DNA from: Plasmodium brasilianum
Taxonomy: Eukaryota; Apicomplexa; Aconoidasida; Haemosporida; Plasmodiidae
Direction: 5' to 3'
NCBI RefSeq assembly: GCF_023973825.1
Contig: NC_090120.1
Location: forward strand, 893,001-957,000
DNA: 64,000 bases
Below, piece by piece: positions 1-10,449 of the stretch. The position numbers and the translations under genes are program-made. The notes under the pieces are model-generated. The model was not told the DNA's origin. It did no database searches and saw only the letters and a list, made by a program, of their open reading frames with translations. Every line of letters begins with the position of its first letter. Position 1 is the first letter of the stretch.

Positions 1-223
1 TTGAAAAATGAGGGCCAAAAATTGAACAAAATAGTTAAAAATAATAAAAAAAAAAAAAATCTAACAAAATGTTCGCAAAAGGATTTGAAAAACAAAGACT
101 TGTAAAACTACCAGAATACCAAATAAAAGTGCTACAGCTTTAAAAAAGTCTTAAGGGAAATTTAAAAATTTTCATGTGAAACGGGAAGGGGAAAAAATAG
201 GGAACTATTATATGAAGCCATCC

Positions 224-3200
224 TCAGTTGAGATATCTCTTTCCGAATATAAGTTTTCGTATATTAGTGTTACTTAACATATCAAAAACATAATTTTTAA
301 ATTTGCACTCATTATCGTCTTTTACTTGTTCAAAGGGAGACGATGTAGCATCCATATCATGATGACCATTTATTAGTGAGTTGAACCTTGTTTGTTCTTC
401 CTTTTTTCCATTCCCAGGTGAGTCCAGCCGCTTTAATTTTGTTATTTTCCCTTGTTCTGATATTTGAGTATCTACATGTTCATTAGTAATAATGTCATTG
501 CAGTTTTGAAAATTTGAACGCTGCTCATCGTAAATGATAGATGAAAATAATTCGATATCATCATCCTTTGTTTTCACAAAGGACGATGGAATGTGTATTA
601 TTTTCATAAAATAAAAAAGGGACATAATTGCAATGATGAATCGATAAAACAATCCTTGAAATGTGTAGCAGTAATAGTTGGCTGATTCGGTCAGTTCACC
701 AACACCATTGCGCTTATTAATCGTATTACTATCACAGTACTTACGACTGTTTCTAGTACTGCCACTACTGCCATTACCAATGCTATTACTGTCAATGATG
801 CCATTATTACCGTAACTATTATTTTTTTTTTCCGAGCCTCCAACTAAATTTAGCTTCATATTCATATATTCAATAAACATACTGCACATGTTAATACTCT
901 TCGTTTTCATATTTTGAACAATTTTAAATATGATTACGATATCCTCATTTTGACATTTATTAAATGTATCTGCAAAAGAAAAAAAAATTATTTCATTTTT
1001 TTCATCGGTTAGTTCATTGGTAATGTGAAGTATGTTCTTAGTTGGCTGAAATTTTTTCTTATTCAGATGAACTTGCTTCTCTTTAAATTTACCCTTTGAA
1101 TTGATAGTATCATTTATGTCATCACAAAAAGCTCTATAATTTAATGATACACAAATATTCGGTTTGTTTATATCGTTTATGTTTAATTTGTTATAATAAA
1201 GAACATGTAACAATCTCATTTGTAAATTCGTGTTAAGTACGTCAAAAATTTCGGCACTATGGTCATGTGTTACACATATATTTGTTAATGGGAATAAATA
1301 TAAGCAAGGAATTAAAAGAAAGTAAAAATATTCACAAAAATATACTAGCATAAATTCAATAAAAGTCAAGTCTACGTTGTCCAAACTTAATTTGTTCAGA
1401 AGAATTGATACGGGAATATTTTCATGTTCCCTTTCATCTTTACAGTTTTTTGAATTGTTGTAATTGCCGCCGGGATGAAGGATACCACTGTTCTGGCAGT
1501 TACGCATGGCTCTGTCATTATTAAGGAGGTCTTTACTGAGATGGTCATTACTACTAATGGTATTATTGCTGCCACTCGTGTGAACCTCACTGTTGCACAT
1601 GGTATTGTGATCAGGACCTTCTTTTAACACACGTACGGAATTACCTTTGTCATTTTTGCTACCGTCCCATTTTTCATTCTGAGCATCAATATTTAAAGTG
1701 TTTAACGTTTTGCAAAGTTCAACTTTTTCATTTTCGTGTAAGAAGGGGCTTATTCCCTTACTACTTGAAACATCACTTAGTACATTATAAATATTTCTAT
1801 TTAATGGGCTTATGTTTGCCATATTATGTGCATCCCCCCAATGTTTGCTCTCCTTCTCCTTCACCTCCTCTTCTTCCTTTTCTTTTTTTTTTTTTCTTCT
1901 TTTTTTTAACTCAATAGAGACATCAAGATAAGTAATTAAATAATTTAATTTGTCCAAAAAAATGGACATACTTATTGAGTATGTACGATTTCTTTTGTTT
2001 ACATATTTTTCTAATTTAAATACATAAGAAACATTATTTAAAAAGTTATATATATCATTCAAAATTTTTTTAAGTACATTTATTTTAGTAATATATAGAT
2101 TTATAAGTAAATCACAAATGGTATTTAAAGTTTGTTTTAACTCTCTTTCTATTTCTTCATTTGCTATTATGAGATCTTTTAAATTATGTACAGAAAATTT
2201 CTGTTCATATTTCTTAAATAACTCTTTTAAAATTTTTATTCGTTTTCTTAAAGAAGAGTAAATAGGTATATTTTTTAAAATTATATTAATAACTGCAAGG
2301 CATATATTATATTTTTTCTTTTTATATAAAAGGGAAATCATCCTTTTACTAATCGACTTAATTAAACATTTATGTAAATACAATAATACCATCTTTTTCA
2401 TATTTACTAGTTCATTTTTTTTATCCTCATTTAATCTATTCTTATCTACACTATTTCCATGTTTTAGATTCTTACTTCCTTTACCGTTGTTCTTACTATT
2501 TGTATTACTACATGTGTCTAATTTTGCAACTATTTTTTCATAATTATATATTTTCATATATTCATTGTTTTTCCATTCCTTCATAAGAATCTTCAAGCAG
2601 TCCAAGTTATGTTCTACTTTCATATGAACAGACAAATTGTTTATTACATATTGCTTCAAACACTTACAATCATATATAAAAGTGTCATCCACTATTTTGT
2701 TAATTGGTGATAATCCTTCCAATAAATTATATGATGCATTATTTTGAAAATAGTAATTCTGCAAATGTTCATCAGATTTCGACCTTCTTCTAATATAGTC
2801 TGCTTGTGTCAAAAAAATTATTTCGCTCGTAGGGGTTTCCCCGTGCGGTCTTCCAAACGCACTTCCATTGTCTTCACTGTTAATGGGATTATTGTTGACA
2901 CGTTTACCGTTATTATTGTTTCTGCAGTTGTTGCTGTTGCAGTTACTCTTGTTGTTTCCGCTGCTTCTGTTATTATTATTATTTCCACTATTTCCGATTC
3001 TGATGTTGTCATCCCCTTCGCAGATTCCTATGTCCTTTTCACCATTTTTGCAATTATCCATTTCCTCACTGCTCCAGTTACTATTACGGTTTCTGCTTAA
3101 TGTGCATGTATCGTCTGCTTGTCCTTTTAGAGTATATGGACTTGTATCAGCATCGTAATCCTCTTTCTTACGATTCATAATTTTTTCATTTGTACCACTA

Positions 3201-5428
3201 TCCTTACTGCTGCACTCAATGCTGCTCCTACTGTCACCCTGTTTTCCTTGTTTATAATTCGAAAAGCTAAAATACAATATGCAATTATAAAAATGCTCAT
3301 TTTCGATTTTTCTTTTTTTCAAAATTTGTTGGTTTAACATGTTAGGATGTTCTTCATTGAGCCCATTAGAATTATTCTGTGGTCTTTTCTTTTTATTCTT
3401 TTCATTAACATGTGCATTTTCTTGTTTTTCATCGTTCGCTTGTATGTTTTCCATATCACAATTTTCTGCATTATCATCTATTTCTTTCATTCTATTTTGA
3501 TTTTCATCTTCGAGCACTTCCTTTGGATCATTCAAAATACCTGATCTTTTTCCTTGTGCTGTTTTAGTAGCTTCTTGATCTCCTCTTCCCCGTTTTCTGC
3601 AGCTACTCAGGTTCTTACTGTTCCCCATGGATAGCTCACTTAAAATATTCAACATGTTAATATCACCTTTTGACTTCAAATGATGAATGTGCTTTTCATA
3701 AAAGTTGCTTGCATAAAGAAAGAGCGTATATTTCTCGTGGATGTACTTGACATCAATTACATTTAAGGCTTTAATTATGTCCCTTTCAAACGTGCTAAAT
3801 GTTTTGGTGTACTCCTCCTCTTTTTGCTCTCCTCTTGTAGCTTCTTCCTTTTTGCATCCATCTGTTTTATGTCCATCTGTTATATTTCCACCATTATGTA
3901 TAGTACCACAACTGAAGTAGGTTAAGGGAATATTTAAAAATGATAAAATTTTTTTATCATAAAAGTCGCGTATAAACATATAAAAAAAATGTTTGAGTCT
4001 TAAAAAGCCCAAATCGTGGTCCGAAATAAAAATACGATCTATTAAGTAATTATATTCCTTCAATTTTATCAACACACTATTAAAAAATGGGATAAATATA
4101 ATATTTTCTATCAAATTATAATAATTTAAATAAAAATTACAAATATTCACATGTACATATTTTTTTATAAAATAGACTAAATTGCTTAAAGCTGACAATA
4201 CACAATTATTAGTTATTATAACACTAATATTTATAGATGTAATTTCTTTTAAATGGGTCAGATATAGTAGGAGTGCACTAAATGTAGATGATCTCAACTG
4301 CAAATAATTTTTTATGAAAATTAGTAAAACTTCGCTTTGTTTTTTTTTTTTTCTTTTTCTTTTTTTCTTTATCGTTTTGTAAAATAAATAGTTTATATTA
4401 TTTCTATCTACTTTCATGAAACAATTACCGTTTAACTCTTTTATTATTCTAATTAGTATACTTTCCACAGTGTCGTTTGAGTAAACACTAATCATACACG
4501 AAGTAATATGCTTCTGATTTTTTAGCTGGATGTAGGAAACTAAGCGATCTTCAGAGTTGTTATAAGTGAACGTGTTATCGTCACCTGTTAAGGTGGATTC
4601 TGCCCCACTGCTCGTCCTTTCGTCGTCCTCACTGCTTACATTTTTGCCATCTTCACTTCTTCTATTTTTGCCGTCTTTACTCATTCCATTTTTGCCGTCT
4701 TCACTTCTTCCATTTTTGCCGTCTTCACTTCTTCCATTTTTGCCGTCTTCACTTCTTCCATTTTTGCCATCTTCACTTCTTCCATTTTCGCATCTCCCAC
4801 TACTTACTCTATGACCTCCCGCTCTATGCTTCTTACTACAACAGTTTAGCACTTTTAGCTTTGCAGCGATTATTCTGTACTGCAAGGAGTTTACGAACGG
4901 ACATGTTTGCGTTTTTATAATAAGTAGGGATACCTTATCATCCTTCAAACATAAATTCTTATTTAGAAAATTCACTTCTTTGTTTATCATTTCATTTAAA
5001 TAATTATAAATAAAACAATTCATATAATCATTTAGAAGTTTCCATGTTTCGTTAAACGCTTTACTCCTTAATATGAGGGAAGAAGTCTCATCGTCATCTA
5101 ATACATTAATTTCTTGTATCATCTCCTTATTTTTGTTTTGTCTTAATCTGTTTATTTGCTTGTTCTCACTTATGCACTTCAAATCATTTTTTACATTTAT
5201 AATTGGCAATGCGACAGATGTTGAGCATATGTTAAAATTAGCAAATACCATATCATTCAGTTTATTAAAACTTTTTCTTTTTTTCACATAATTTTTTATT
5301 TTGTGTTTGCTCAGCCAGCAACTAGAAGTTACCCGAACTCTCTCCGTCTCGTAATTCCCTCCCTCGATCATTTCGTTTCTATTCAGGAATTGGCCAGATG
5401 AGAAATTGTTGAGGTGATAACTTGTCAA
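224..5428 (-). CDS. ORC3: Origin recognition complex subunit 3-like protein (ORC3), divergent
   Basis: Single uninterrupted 1734-aa frame. The family reading rests on several blocks whose order matches eukaryotic ORC3 as I remember it. Near residue 125 there is a FNETWKLLNDYMN segment like the ORC3 N-terminal helix. Around 370-480 an AAA+-like core has a hydrophobic strand followed by 'LIFIKNYLQL' and then 'FISDHDLGFLRLKHFFYMFIRDFY', which corresponds to the ORC3 segment ending in 'LLEHFYSQPLSVL'. Near the C-terminus 'NICVSLNYRAFCDDI' and a winged-helix-like 'GLFYRFIIAIMSLFYFMKI' resemble the human ORC3 end. The protein would act in nuclear origin licensing with ORC1/2/4/5. It is more than twice the usual ~710 aa because of Asn/Ser/Lys-rich inserts and an in-frame tandem repeat near residues 210-265. 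The family call is moderately sure; insert boundaries are not. Confidence 0.7.
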   Translation of the reverse strand: MTSYHLNNFSSGQFLNRNEMIEGGNYETERVRVTSSCWLSKHKIKNYVKKRKSFNKLNDMVFANFNICSTSVALPIINVKNDLKCISENKQINRLRQNKNKEMIQEINVLDDDETSSLILRSKAFNETWKLLNDYMNCFIYNYLNEMINKEVNFLNKNLCLKDDKVSLLIIKTQTCPFVNSLQYRIIAAKLKVLNCCSKKHRAGGHRVSSGRCENGRSEDGKNGRSEDGKNGRSEDGKNGRSEDGKNGMSKDGKNRRSEDGKNVSSEDDERTSSGAESTLTGDDNTFTYNNSEDRLVSYIQLKNQKHITSCMISVYSNDTVESILIRIIKELNGNCFMKVDRNNINYLFYKTIKKKRKRKKKKQSEVLLIFIKNYLQLRSSTFSALLLYLTHLKEITSINISVIITNNCVLSALSNLVYFIKKYVHVNICNFYLNYYNLIENIIFIPFFNSVLIKLKEYNYLIDRIFISDHDLGFLRLKHFFYMFIRDFYDKKILSFLNIPLTYFSCGTIHNGGNITDGHKTDGCKKEEATRGEQKEEEYTKTFSTFERDIIKALNVIDVKYIHEKYTLFLYASNFYEKHIHHLKSKGDINMLNILSELSMGNSKNLSSCRKRGRGDQEATKTAQGKRSGILNDPKEVLEDENQNRMKEIDDNAENCDMENIQANDEKQENAHVNEKNKKKRPQNNSNGLNEEHPNMLNQQILKKRKIENEHFYNCILYFSFSNYKQGKQGDSRSSIECSSKDSGTNEKIMNRKKEDYDADTSPYTLKGQADDTCTLSRNRNSNWSSEEMDNCKNGEKDIGICEGDDNIRIGNSGNNNNNRSSGNNKSNCNSNNCRNNNNGKRVNNNPINSEDNGSAFGRPHGETPTSEIIFLTQADYIRRRSKSDEHLQNYYFQNNASYNLLEGLSPINKIVDDTFIYDCKCLKQYVINNLSVHMKVEHNLDCLKILMKEWKNNEYMKIYNYEKIVAKLDTCSNTNSKNNGKGSKNLKHGNSVDKNRLNEDKKNELVNMKKMVLLYLHKCLIKSISKRMISLLYKKKKYNICLAVINIILKNIPIYSSLRKRIKILKELFKKYEQKFSVHNLKDLIIANEEIERELKQTLNTICDLLINLYITKINVLKKILNDIYNFLNNVSYVFKLEKYVNKRNRTYSISMSIFLDKLNYLITYLDVSIELKKRRKKKKEKEEEEVKEKESKHWGDAHNMANISPLNRNIYNVLSDVSSSKGISPFLHENEKVELCKTLNTLNIDAQNEKWDGSKNDKGNSVRVLKEGPDHNTMCNSEVHTSGSNNTISSNDHLSKDLLNNDRAMRNCQNSGILHPGGNYNNSKNCKDEREHENIPVSILLNKLSLDNVDLTFIEFMLVYFCEYFYFLLIPCLYLFPLTNICVTHDHSAEIFDVLNTNLQMRLLHVLYYNKLNINDINKPNICVSLNYRAFCDDINDTINSKGKFKEKQVHLNKKKFQPTKNILHITNELTDEKNEIIFFSFADTFNKCQNEDIVIIFKIVQNMKTKSINMCSMFIEYMNMKLNLVGGSEKKNNSYGNNGIIDSNSIGNGSSGSTRNSRKYCDSNTINKRNGVGELTESANYYCYTFQGLFYRFIIAIMSLFYFMKIIHIPSSFVKTKDDDIELFSSIIYDEQRSNFQNCNDIITNEHVDTQISEQGKITKLKRLDSPGNGKKEEQTRFNSLINGHHDMDATSSPFEQVKDDNECKFKNYVFDMLSNTNIRKLIFGKRYLN
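4640..4800 (-). repeat. In-frame 24-bp tandem repeat inside the ORC3-like gene
   Basis: About six head-to-tail copies of a 24-bp unit (plus-strand core tttttgccgtcttcacttct) encode an eight-residue GRSEDGKN motif, with some variant units (GMSKDGKN, RRSEDGKN). The unit length is a multiple of three, so copy number can vary without breaking the frame. It lies in a linker between the N-terminal helix and the AAA+-like core. Confidence 0.9.
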
Positions 5429-7091
5429 GGTGGGAAGTTACCAAGAAGAGACGTTGGCAAAAATGAAACAAAAATGTGCAAATAAAAAAATGTGAACAGT
5501 TACAATAAAATAAAATAAAATTAAAACAAAGCAAAAAAAAAAAAAAATAATAATAATAAAAATAGCGTAAAAAAAAGGAATATAAGAAAAAGGATAAACA
5601 AAGGGCTATAAAAAAAGGATAAACAAAGGGCTATAAAAAAAGGATAAACAAAGGGCTATAAAAAAAGGATAAACAAAGGGCTATAAAAAAAGGATAAACA
5701 AAGGGCTATAAAAACAGGATAAACAAAGGGCTATAAAAACAGGATAAACAAAGGGCTATAAAAACAGGATAAACAAAAAAAAAAAGATAAAACAAAATTG
5801 ACAAAGGCAAAAAGGGTGTGAACAAATTTACACATTCTAAATACTTCCCCGTGTGTTCAACGTCTGTGTGTAAATTTTGTTAAAGCCTTATTAATAACAT
5901 TTATGTATGCATACATGCAAAAACAAATATACAAATACATACACATATACGCGCAATATTAATTCCTTGCCACGTTGGTACATTCTCACAGTTATTCAAA
6001 GAAAAATAAGGAAAAAATAAAAAAAAAAAAGAAAAATACTCTCATTTTTACATATATCTCTGTGTCAATTTGTGCGACAACCTATTGATATTCCAATACA
6101 CCCATGTAATTTGCACAAGGGTTTTATTTCTGTTTCGTTTTGTTCCTTAGTTTCTTTGTTCATTTTGTGCCTTTTTGTTTCATATTGATTTGATTTTTTT
6201 TTTTTTTTTTCTTTTACCAAAAAATTGATCACATTAGCAAAGAAAAAATACGCATTTTCTTTTTCCTTCATATTTCTTTTTTCCCCTAGCACTTATCTTG
6301 GTTTTATTAGAGCACTTCTCCCATGTTCATACATAAAATTCATGCATTTTAAAAAATAAAACATAAGATTTAATAGTACTAAATAAGTACTAAACCAGTA
6401 TTATATATGCGTTAAATAAGCGTTAAATGCGTATTTTATTTAACTTATCAATGATCAAATATGTGAAAATATTGAAAGTTCATCAAAACCAAAGCCACTA
6501 GCTCCTTCTTGGAAAGATTTGCTCAGCATTTTATGACCAAAAAAAAAAAAGAAAATAAAAAGATAAAAATAGGGATAAAAATTGGGATAAAAATTGGGAT
6601 AAAAATAAGATAAAAATAAGATAAAAATAGGGATAAAAATAGGGATAAAAATAAAGATAAATATAAAAAGAACAATAACAATAACATAACAAAAAATTAT
6701 ACGAAATAAAACAACCCCAACTGATAACAGCTAACGGAATGAAAGTTCCAACAGGAAAACTGAGCTTACATAAACAAACTTGTTAACTAGCGAGATAACT
6801 AGTACGAATAATATATGGTAAAAAACATAAAAAAGTAAAAAAATTAAATAAAAAGTAGAAGAACAAATCCATAAAACGAATATAAAGTCCATTTGAAATG
6901 CAACGTGCACATGCAAATATTAAATCGTGCACAGAGATATGTTTTTTTTTTTTTTTTCCATTTCTTTTTTTCCTTATCCTATTTCAATTTATTCCCCTTC
7001 CCGAAAATTGCGCTTCATCTTGTTAGAGACATATATCACAGCATGTCCAATTTTTATCCATCATACATTATTTCAGTGTCTGTCAGATAAC
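5429..7091. other. Intergenic, upstream of the ORC3-like gene
   Basis: AT-rich gap between two minus-strand genes, so it should hold the 5' region of the ORC3-like gene and the 3' region of the ZNHIT2-like gene. It contains a 25-bp minisatellite (5591-5785), short gggataaaaatt-type repeats at 6570-6660 and several poly-A/T runs. No further gene is supported. Confidence 0.7.
5591..5785. repeat. 25-bp minisatellite
   Basis: About eight tandem copies of a 25-bp unit containing aggataaacaaagggctat plus an A-run. The last copies carry an A-to-C change in the A-run, so the array has begun to diverge at one end. Confidence 0.9.
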
Positions 7092-8414
7092 TTACTTGGA
7101 CAAAACAATTTCCCTATTTTCATTGGACTGAACGAAAATTCTTTGCTCGCTGTAAAATCTAGTGAGCTGTAATCTTATTTCTTCAAAACGGTCATAATGA
7201 TAATTTGCGTAACTATATAAAAAGGTGATTTTCTTGTTAACATATTTAAAATTCTTTTGTTCTTGTAAAATGGAAATAAGTATTTTTGCTTTTTTTAAAT
7301 TACTAGTTAAAGTATCTTTATATGTATTTAATTTTTTAATTTCTTTTTTAAACTTTCTTTTTGTTTCATATAAACATCTAAGAATTAATTCTTTTAAACT
7401 AATAATTTTAGATACATCTGTTATGACGTTATATAGAACATTTTTTTCCCTTGCCAAGTCATCTTTTTCCAAAATTCGTTCAAATAAGTTGTTTATTGTG
7501 TTCAGTGCATTTTCTTCAGGTAAGTACAGTCGATTTAACGAAACTGCTAAGTACAACATTAGATAACAAAATTCTCTGTTACTTATAGTTTTGTAATAAA
7601 TACGTAATAAATAACAATAGGAATATATAATTTCAATAATTATAAAAATGACATTTTGATTTACATCCTTATTACAACATATGTGTTCAGGTACTTCCAT
7701 TCTTTTTATTACACACTCAAGCCACCATGGTTCAAATTTATCTATATACAAATTCATATCATTATTTTTTAAAAATGAAAAAAATTGTTTTTTTTCTGTT
7801 TTATTCAAATTTTCTAACTTAAGTTCATCTTTTAGTGCTAATTCGGTGAGTACTTTATACCTTTTGTTGCTTATGCACCATTTATTCAGGTACTCTGAAT
7901 TTTCTGCTGCTTCACTTTCGCTGCTAGCTGTTTCTTCGCAATTTGCATCATCTCCATTGTCATCGTCTCTGGGTTGCGGTAAACTACCCCTTTCTTCATC
8001 TCCGTCATGTACATGCTCATCCTCCTCATCTTCTTCATTGTCGCACTTTCCCTGTTCATCCCCACCTCTCAACTCCTCAGCCCAACCACATTTTACATGT
8101 TCGTAATTTCCCCTATCGTAACGCGCTTTACTTTTTTTTTCATCTTTCCTTTCATTCAGTATTTTACATTCACTTGTAAAATCGCTTTCCGCATTATCCT
8201 CGTAAAACTTTTTCAGTTTAAATTTAAATTCCTTTTTATCAAATTCGGTTAGTGCATTATTTCTTATATTTTCGTTTACATGTTTTTCTAAAAAATTATT
8301 AACACAATTATCATTATGATTTTGATAACACTCAAGACTGCAATAGACTATTTCACATGATGGACACACATACTGGAAAATTTTCTTTTTGCACACTTCG
8401 CATGTTTTTTTCAT
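7092..8414 (-). CDS. ZNHIT2: HIT-type zinc finger protein, ZNHIT2-like
   Basis: 440 aa, single exon. The first 37 residues form a HIT zinc finger with the expected spacing C5-x2-C8-x8-C17-x2-C20-x4-C25-x3-C29-x3-H33-x3-C37. The rest fits ZNHIT2 rather than ZNHIT1/3/6: an 'LNKTEKKQFFSFL...EPWW' block corresponds to the human 'LAPGEKAAFERLL...PPWRPWW' block, followed by helices and an 'ITFLYSYANYHYD' segment like the ZNHIT2 'LLAWTNEN' region. In other eukaryotes ZNHIT2 works with the R2TP/HSP90 assembly machinery, notably in U5 snRNP (PRPF8) assembly; that role is inferred here. An acidic low-complexity insert (around residues 105-170) is Plasmodium-typical. Start chosen because the zinc finger begins five residues in. 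Confidence 0.75.
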   Translation of the reverse strand: MKKTCEVCKKKIFQYVCPSCEIVYCSLECYQNHNDNCVNNFLEKHVNENIRNNALTEFDKKEFKFKLKKFYEDNAESDFTSECKILNERKDEKKSKARYDRGNYEHVKCGWAEELRGGDEQGKCDNEEDEEDEHVHDGDEERGSLPQPRDDDNGDDANCEETASSESEAAENSEYLNKWCISNKRYKVLTELALKDELKLENLNKTEKKQFFSFLKNNDMNLYIDKFEPWWLECVIKRMEVPEHICCNKDVNQNVIFIIIEIIYSYCYLLRIYYKTISNREFCYLMLYLAVSLNRLYLPEENALNTINNLFERILEKDDLAREKNVLYNVITDVSKIISLKELILRCLYETKRKFKKEIKKLNTYKDTLTSNLKKAKILISILQEQKNFKYVNKKITFLYSYANYHYDRFEEIRLQLTRFYSEQRIFVQSNENREIVLSK

Positions 8415-9577
8415 TGTAACAAGTTCTATCTACGAGTTTTTAACTGGTTATCATACGTCGTTTCACAAGAATATATTCATATAAATGCATTTACTTTTAT
8501 GCAAACATTCATGGATATATTTATACGTACTCAAAATTTCTCTTATATGTTATGTGGATCCGCATGATAGACGTGCAGCGTATCCCTTCTAAAATATTTT
8601 ATTGCATAGGAAAGGTAACTCACATCGTTTCAAAGCACTCGTATACAACAAATTAATGATAAGTAAATAGATAGAGAAAATAAAAAAAAAAAAAAAAAAA
8701 AACATATATATATATATATATATATATCAACTCTTCTATGCCTTACAATAAACAAATAAGAGTGGTATATGTATAATAAATACTTATTGAAATAAGCCTA
8801 AATGGTATACGTTTTTATTTTGTCACAATCAAAATGAGCAGCAGTAAATTTGCATGTTGTTTTGTGCTCGCCGTATGGTTATAATTTTTCCGGTTTGGAG
8901 CTTTTATCGTCTTATAATGTATCCTTAAAAACATAAAAATAAACCCATTGATCGTTTATTTCATCAGTTGGCTTAAAAAAAAAAAAAAAAAAACTGCGAA
9001 ATATTTTCATCGTACACTAGATCATACTAACAATATTGATTTTACCATGTTTATAACTTTTTTTTTTTTCTCATTTCATAATTACACTAAACCAGCTTCA
9101 AACGTGTATATATATATATATATATATATATGAATATATATATAAGAATATTTATTTATATACATAGTCATACATAAACTTGTCAATCATAAAACACAAA
9201 CCAGTTCATAATATACCAATTCCCCTTTTCACCGATTTTCAGTTTATTAAAACGTCGAAAGGAATGGAATAATGGAATAAAATTTATTGAAAATTTAAAA
9301 AAAATGATTCTTTTTTTTTTTTTTTAAGTATGTTCACTATAAATATTCATTCTAATGACTTACATTATGCTTAAAAAGCAAAGAGAAAAATATTAATTAT
9401 TTTTACCAATTTTACCACTGCAAATGACGAGAAGTAAAAAAAATGATGAAAAAAGAAAATTGCGAAAACTGACGAAGTTGAATTTTTTTTTTTTTTAGAA
9501 GTTATTAGGACATAAATATATATATATAATAATTTCAATTTTTACCAAAACGTTGTTCCGTTTTTCTTTAAATATTA

Positions 9578-9620
<43 letters not shown>

Positions 9621-10449
9621 TTTTTTTTCTTTTCCTTTTTTTTACTTTACAAGCTTTTATTCCATTTTTAGTAGTACGGTAATATATCTAATTTTGAAAG
9701 TTTATTCTTTCTGTACTCGCTAATTTTTTAACAAATTATTTTGTCAAAATTTTTAAGTGACGCAATAACAACAGGAAACAAAAAAAAAAAAAAAAAATAA
9801 ATAAATAACAAAATAACAAAATAGCAAAATAACAAAATAACAAAATAGCAAAATAACAAAATAACAAAATAGCAAAATAACAAAATAACAAAATAGCAAA
9901 ATAACAAAATAACAGAATTACGAAATAACACAATAGAACACTAATACAATGCTTTTACATATTCACAAAGTAAAAGGCGAAAAGTTCCATATAGTTACGC
10001 TTAGTATGGGGAGATACACACACACGTATGCATAGAAATATTCATATATATACATATATATATATATATATGCATATATGTGTACATTATTGCATTTCAA
10101 GGCGCTGCATTAATCGCAAGACGGTTCATGTATGATAGAGCAAAGGAAAGCTTTCCTATGTAACAATATGATTCCTCTTTATTGTTCTCATTTTGTGCAG
10201 AGGGAAAAACACAACATCAATCCAATTACACATTTAGTATGATGCTTTTTTTAGATTAAAAAAAAATAATAATAAAAAAGAAATAATTATATATATAAAT
10301 AAATATACAAATAAATAAATATATAATTAAATAAATTAATATACAAATAAATAATTATATAAATAAATATATAAATAAAGAAATATATAAGTGAATGTAT
10401 ATATAAATAACTAAATAAGAAAATGAAGACTAAGTAAAATAATTTAGGA
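8415..10449. other. Intergenic, 5' of the ZNHIT2-like gene
   Basis: About 2 kb of AT-rich sequence with (TA)n tracts near 8702-8727, 9107-9131 and 9580-9602, long T and A runs, an 8-bp tandem array (9795-9930) and A/T-only (aaataaat)-like sequence at 10260-10430. No coding signal beyond repeat-driven open frames. Confidence 0.7.
9795..9930. repeat. 8-bp tandem array (aaaataac / aaaatagc)
   Basis: Alternating 8-bp units repeated for about 135 bp. The unit is not a multiple of three, so the open frames it creates on the minus strand are repeat artefacts. Confidence 0.9.

Noticed and set aside
6065..6292. 75-codon minus-strand frame
   Set aside because: Lys/Asn/Glu-rich with a poly-A core and no recognisable structure; expected by chance in this composition.
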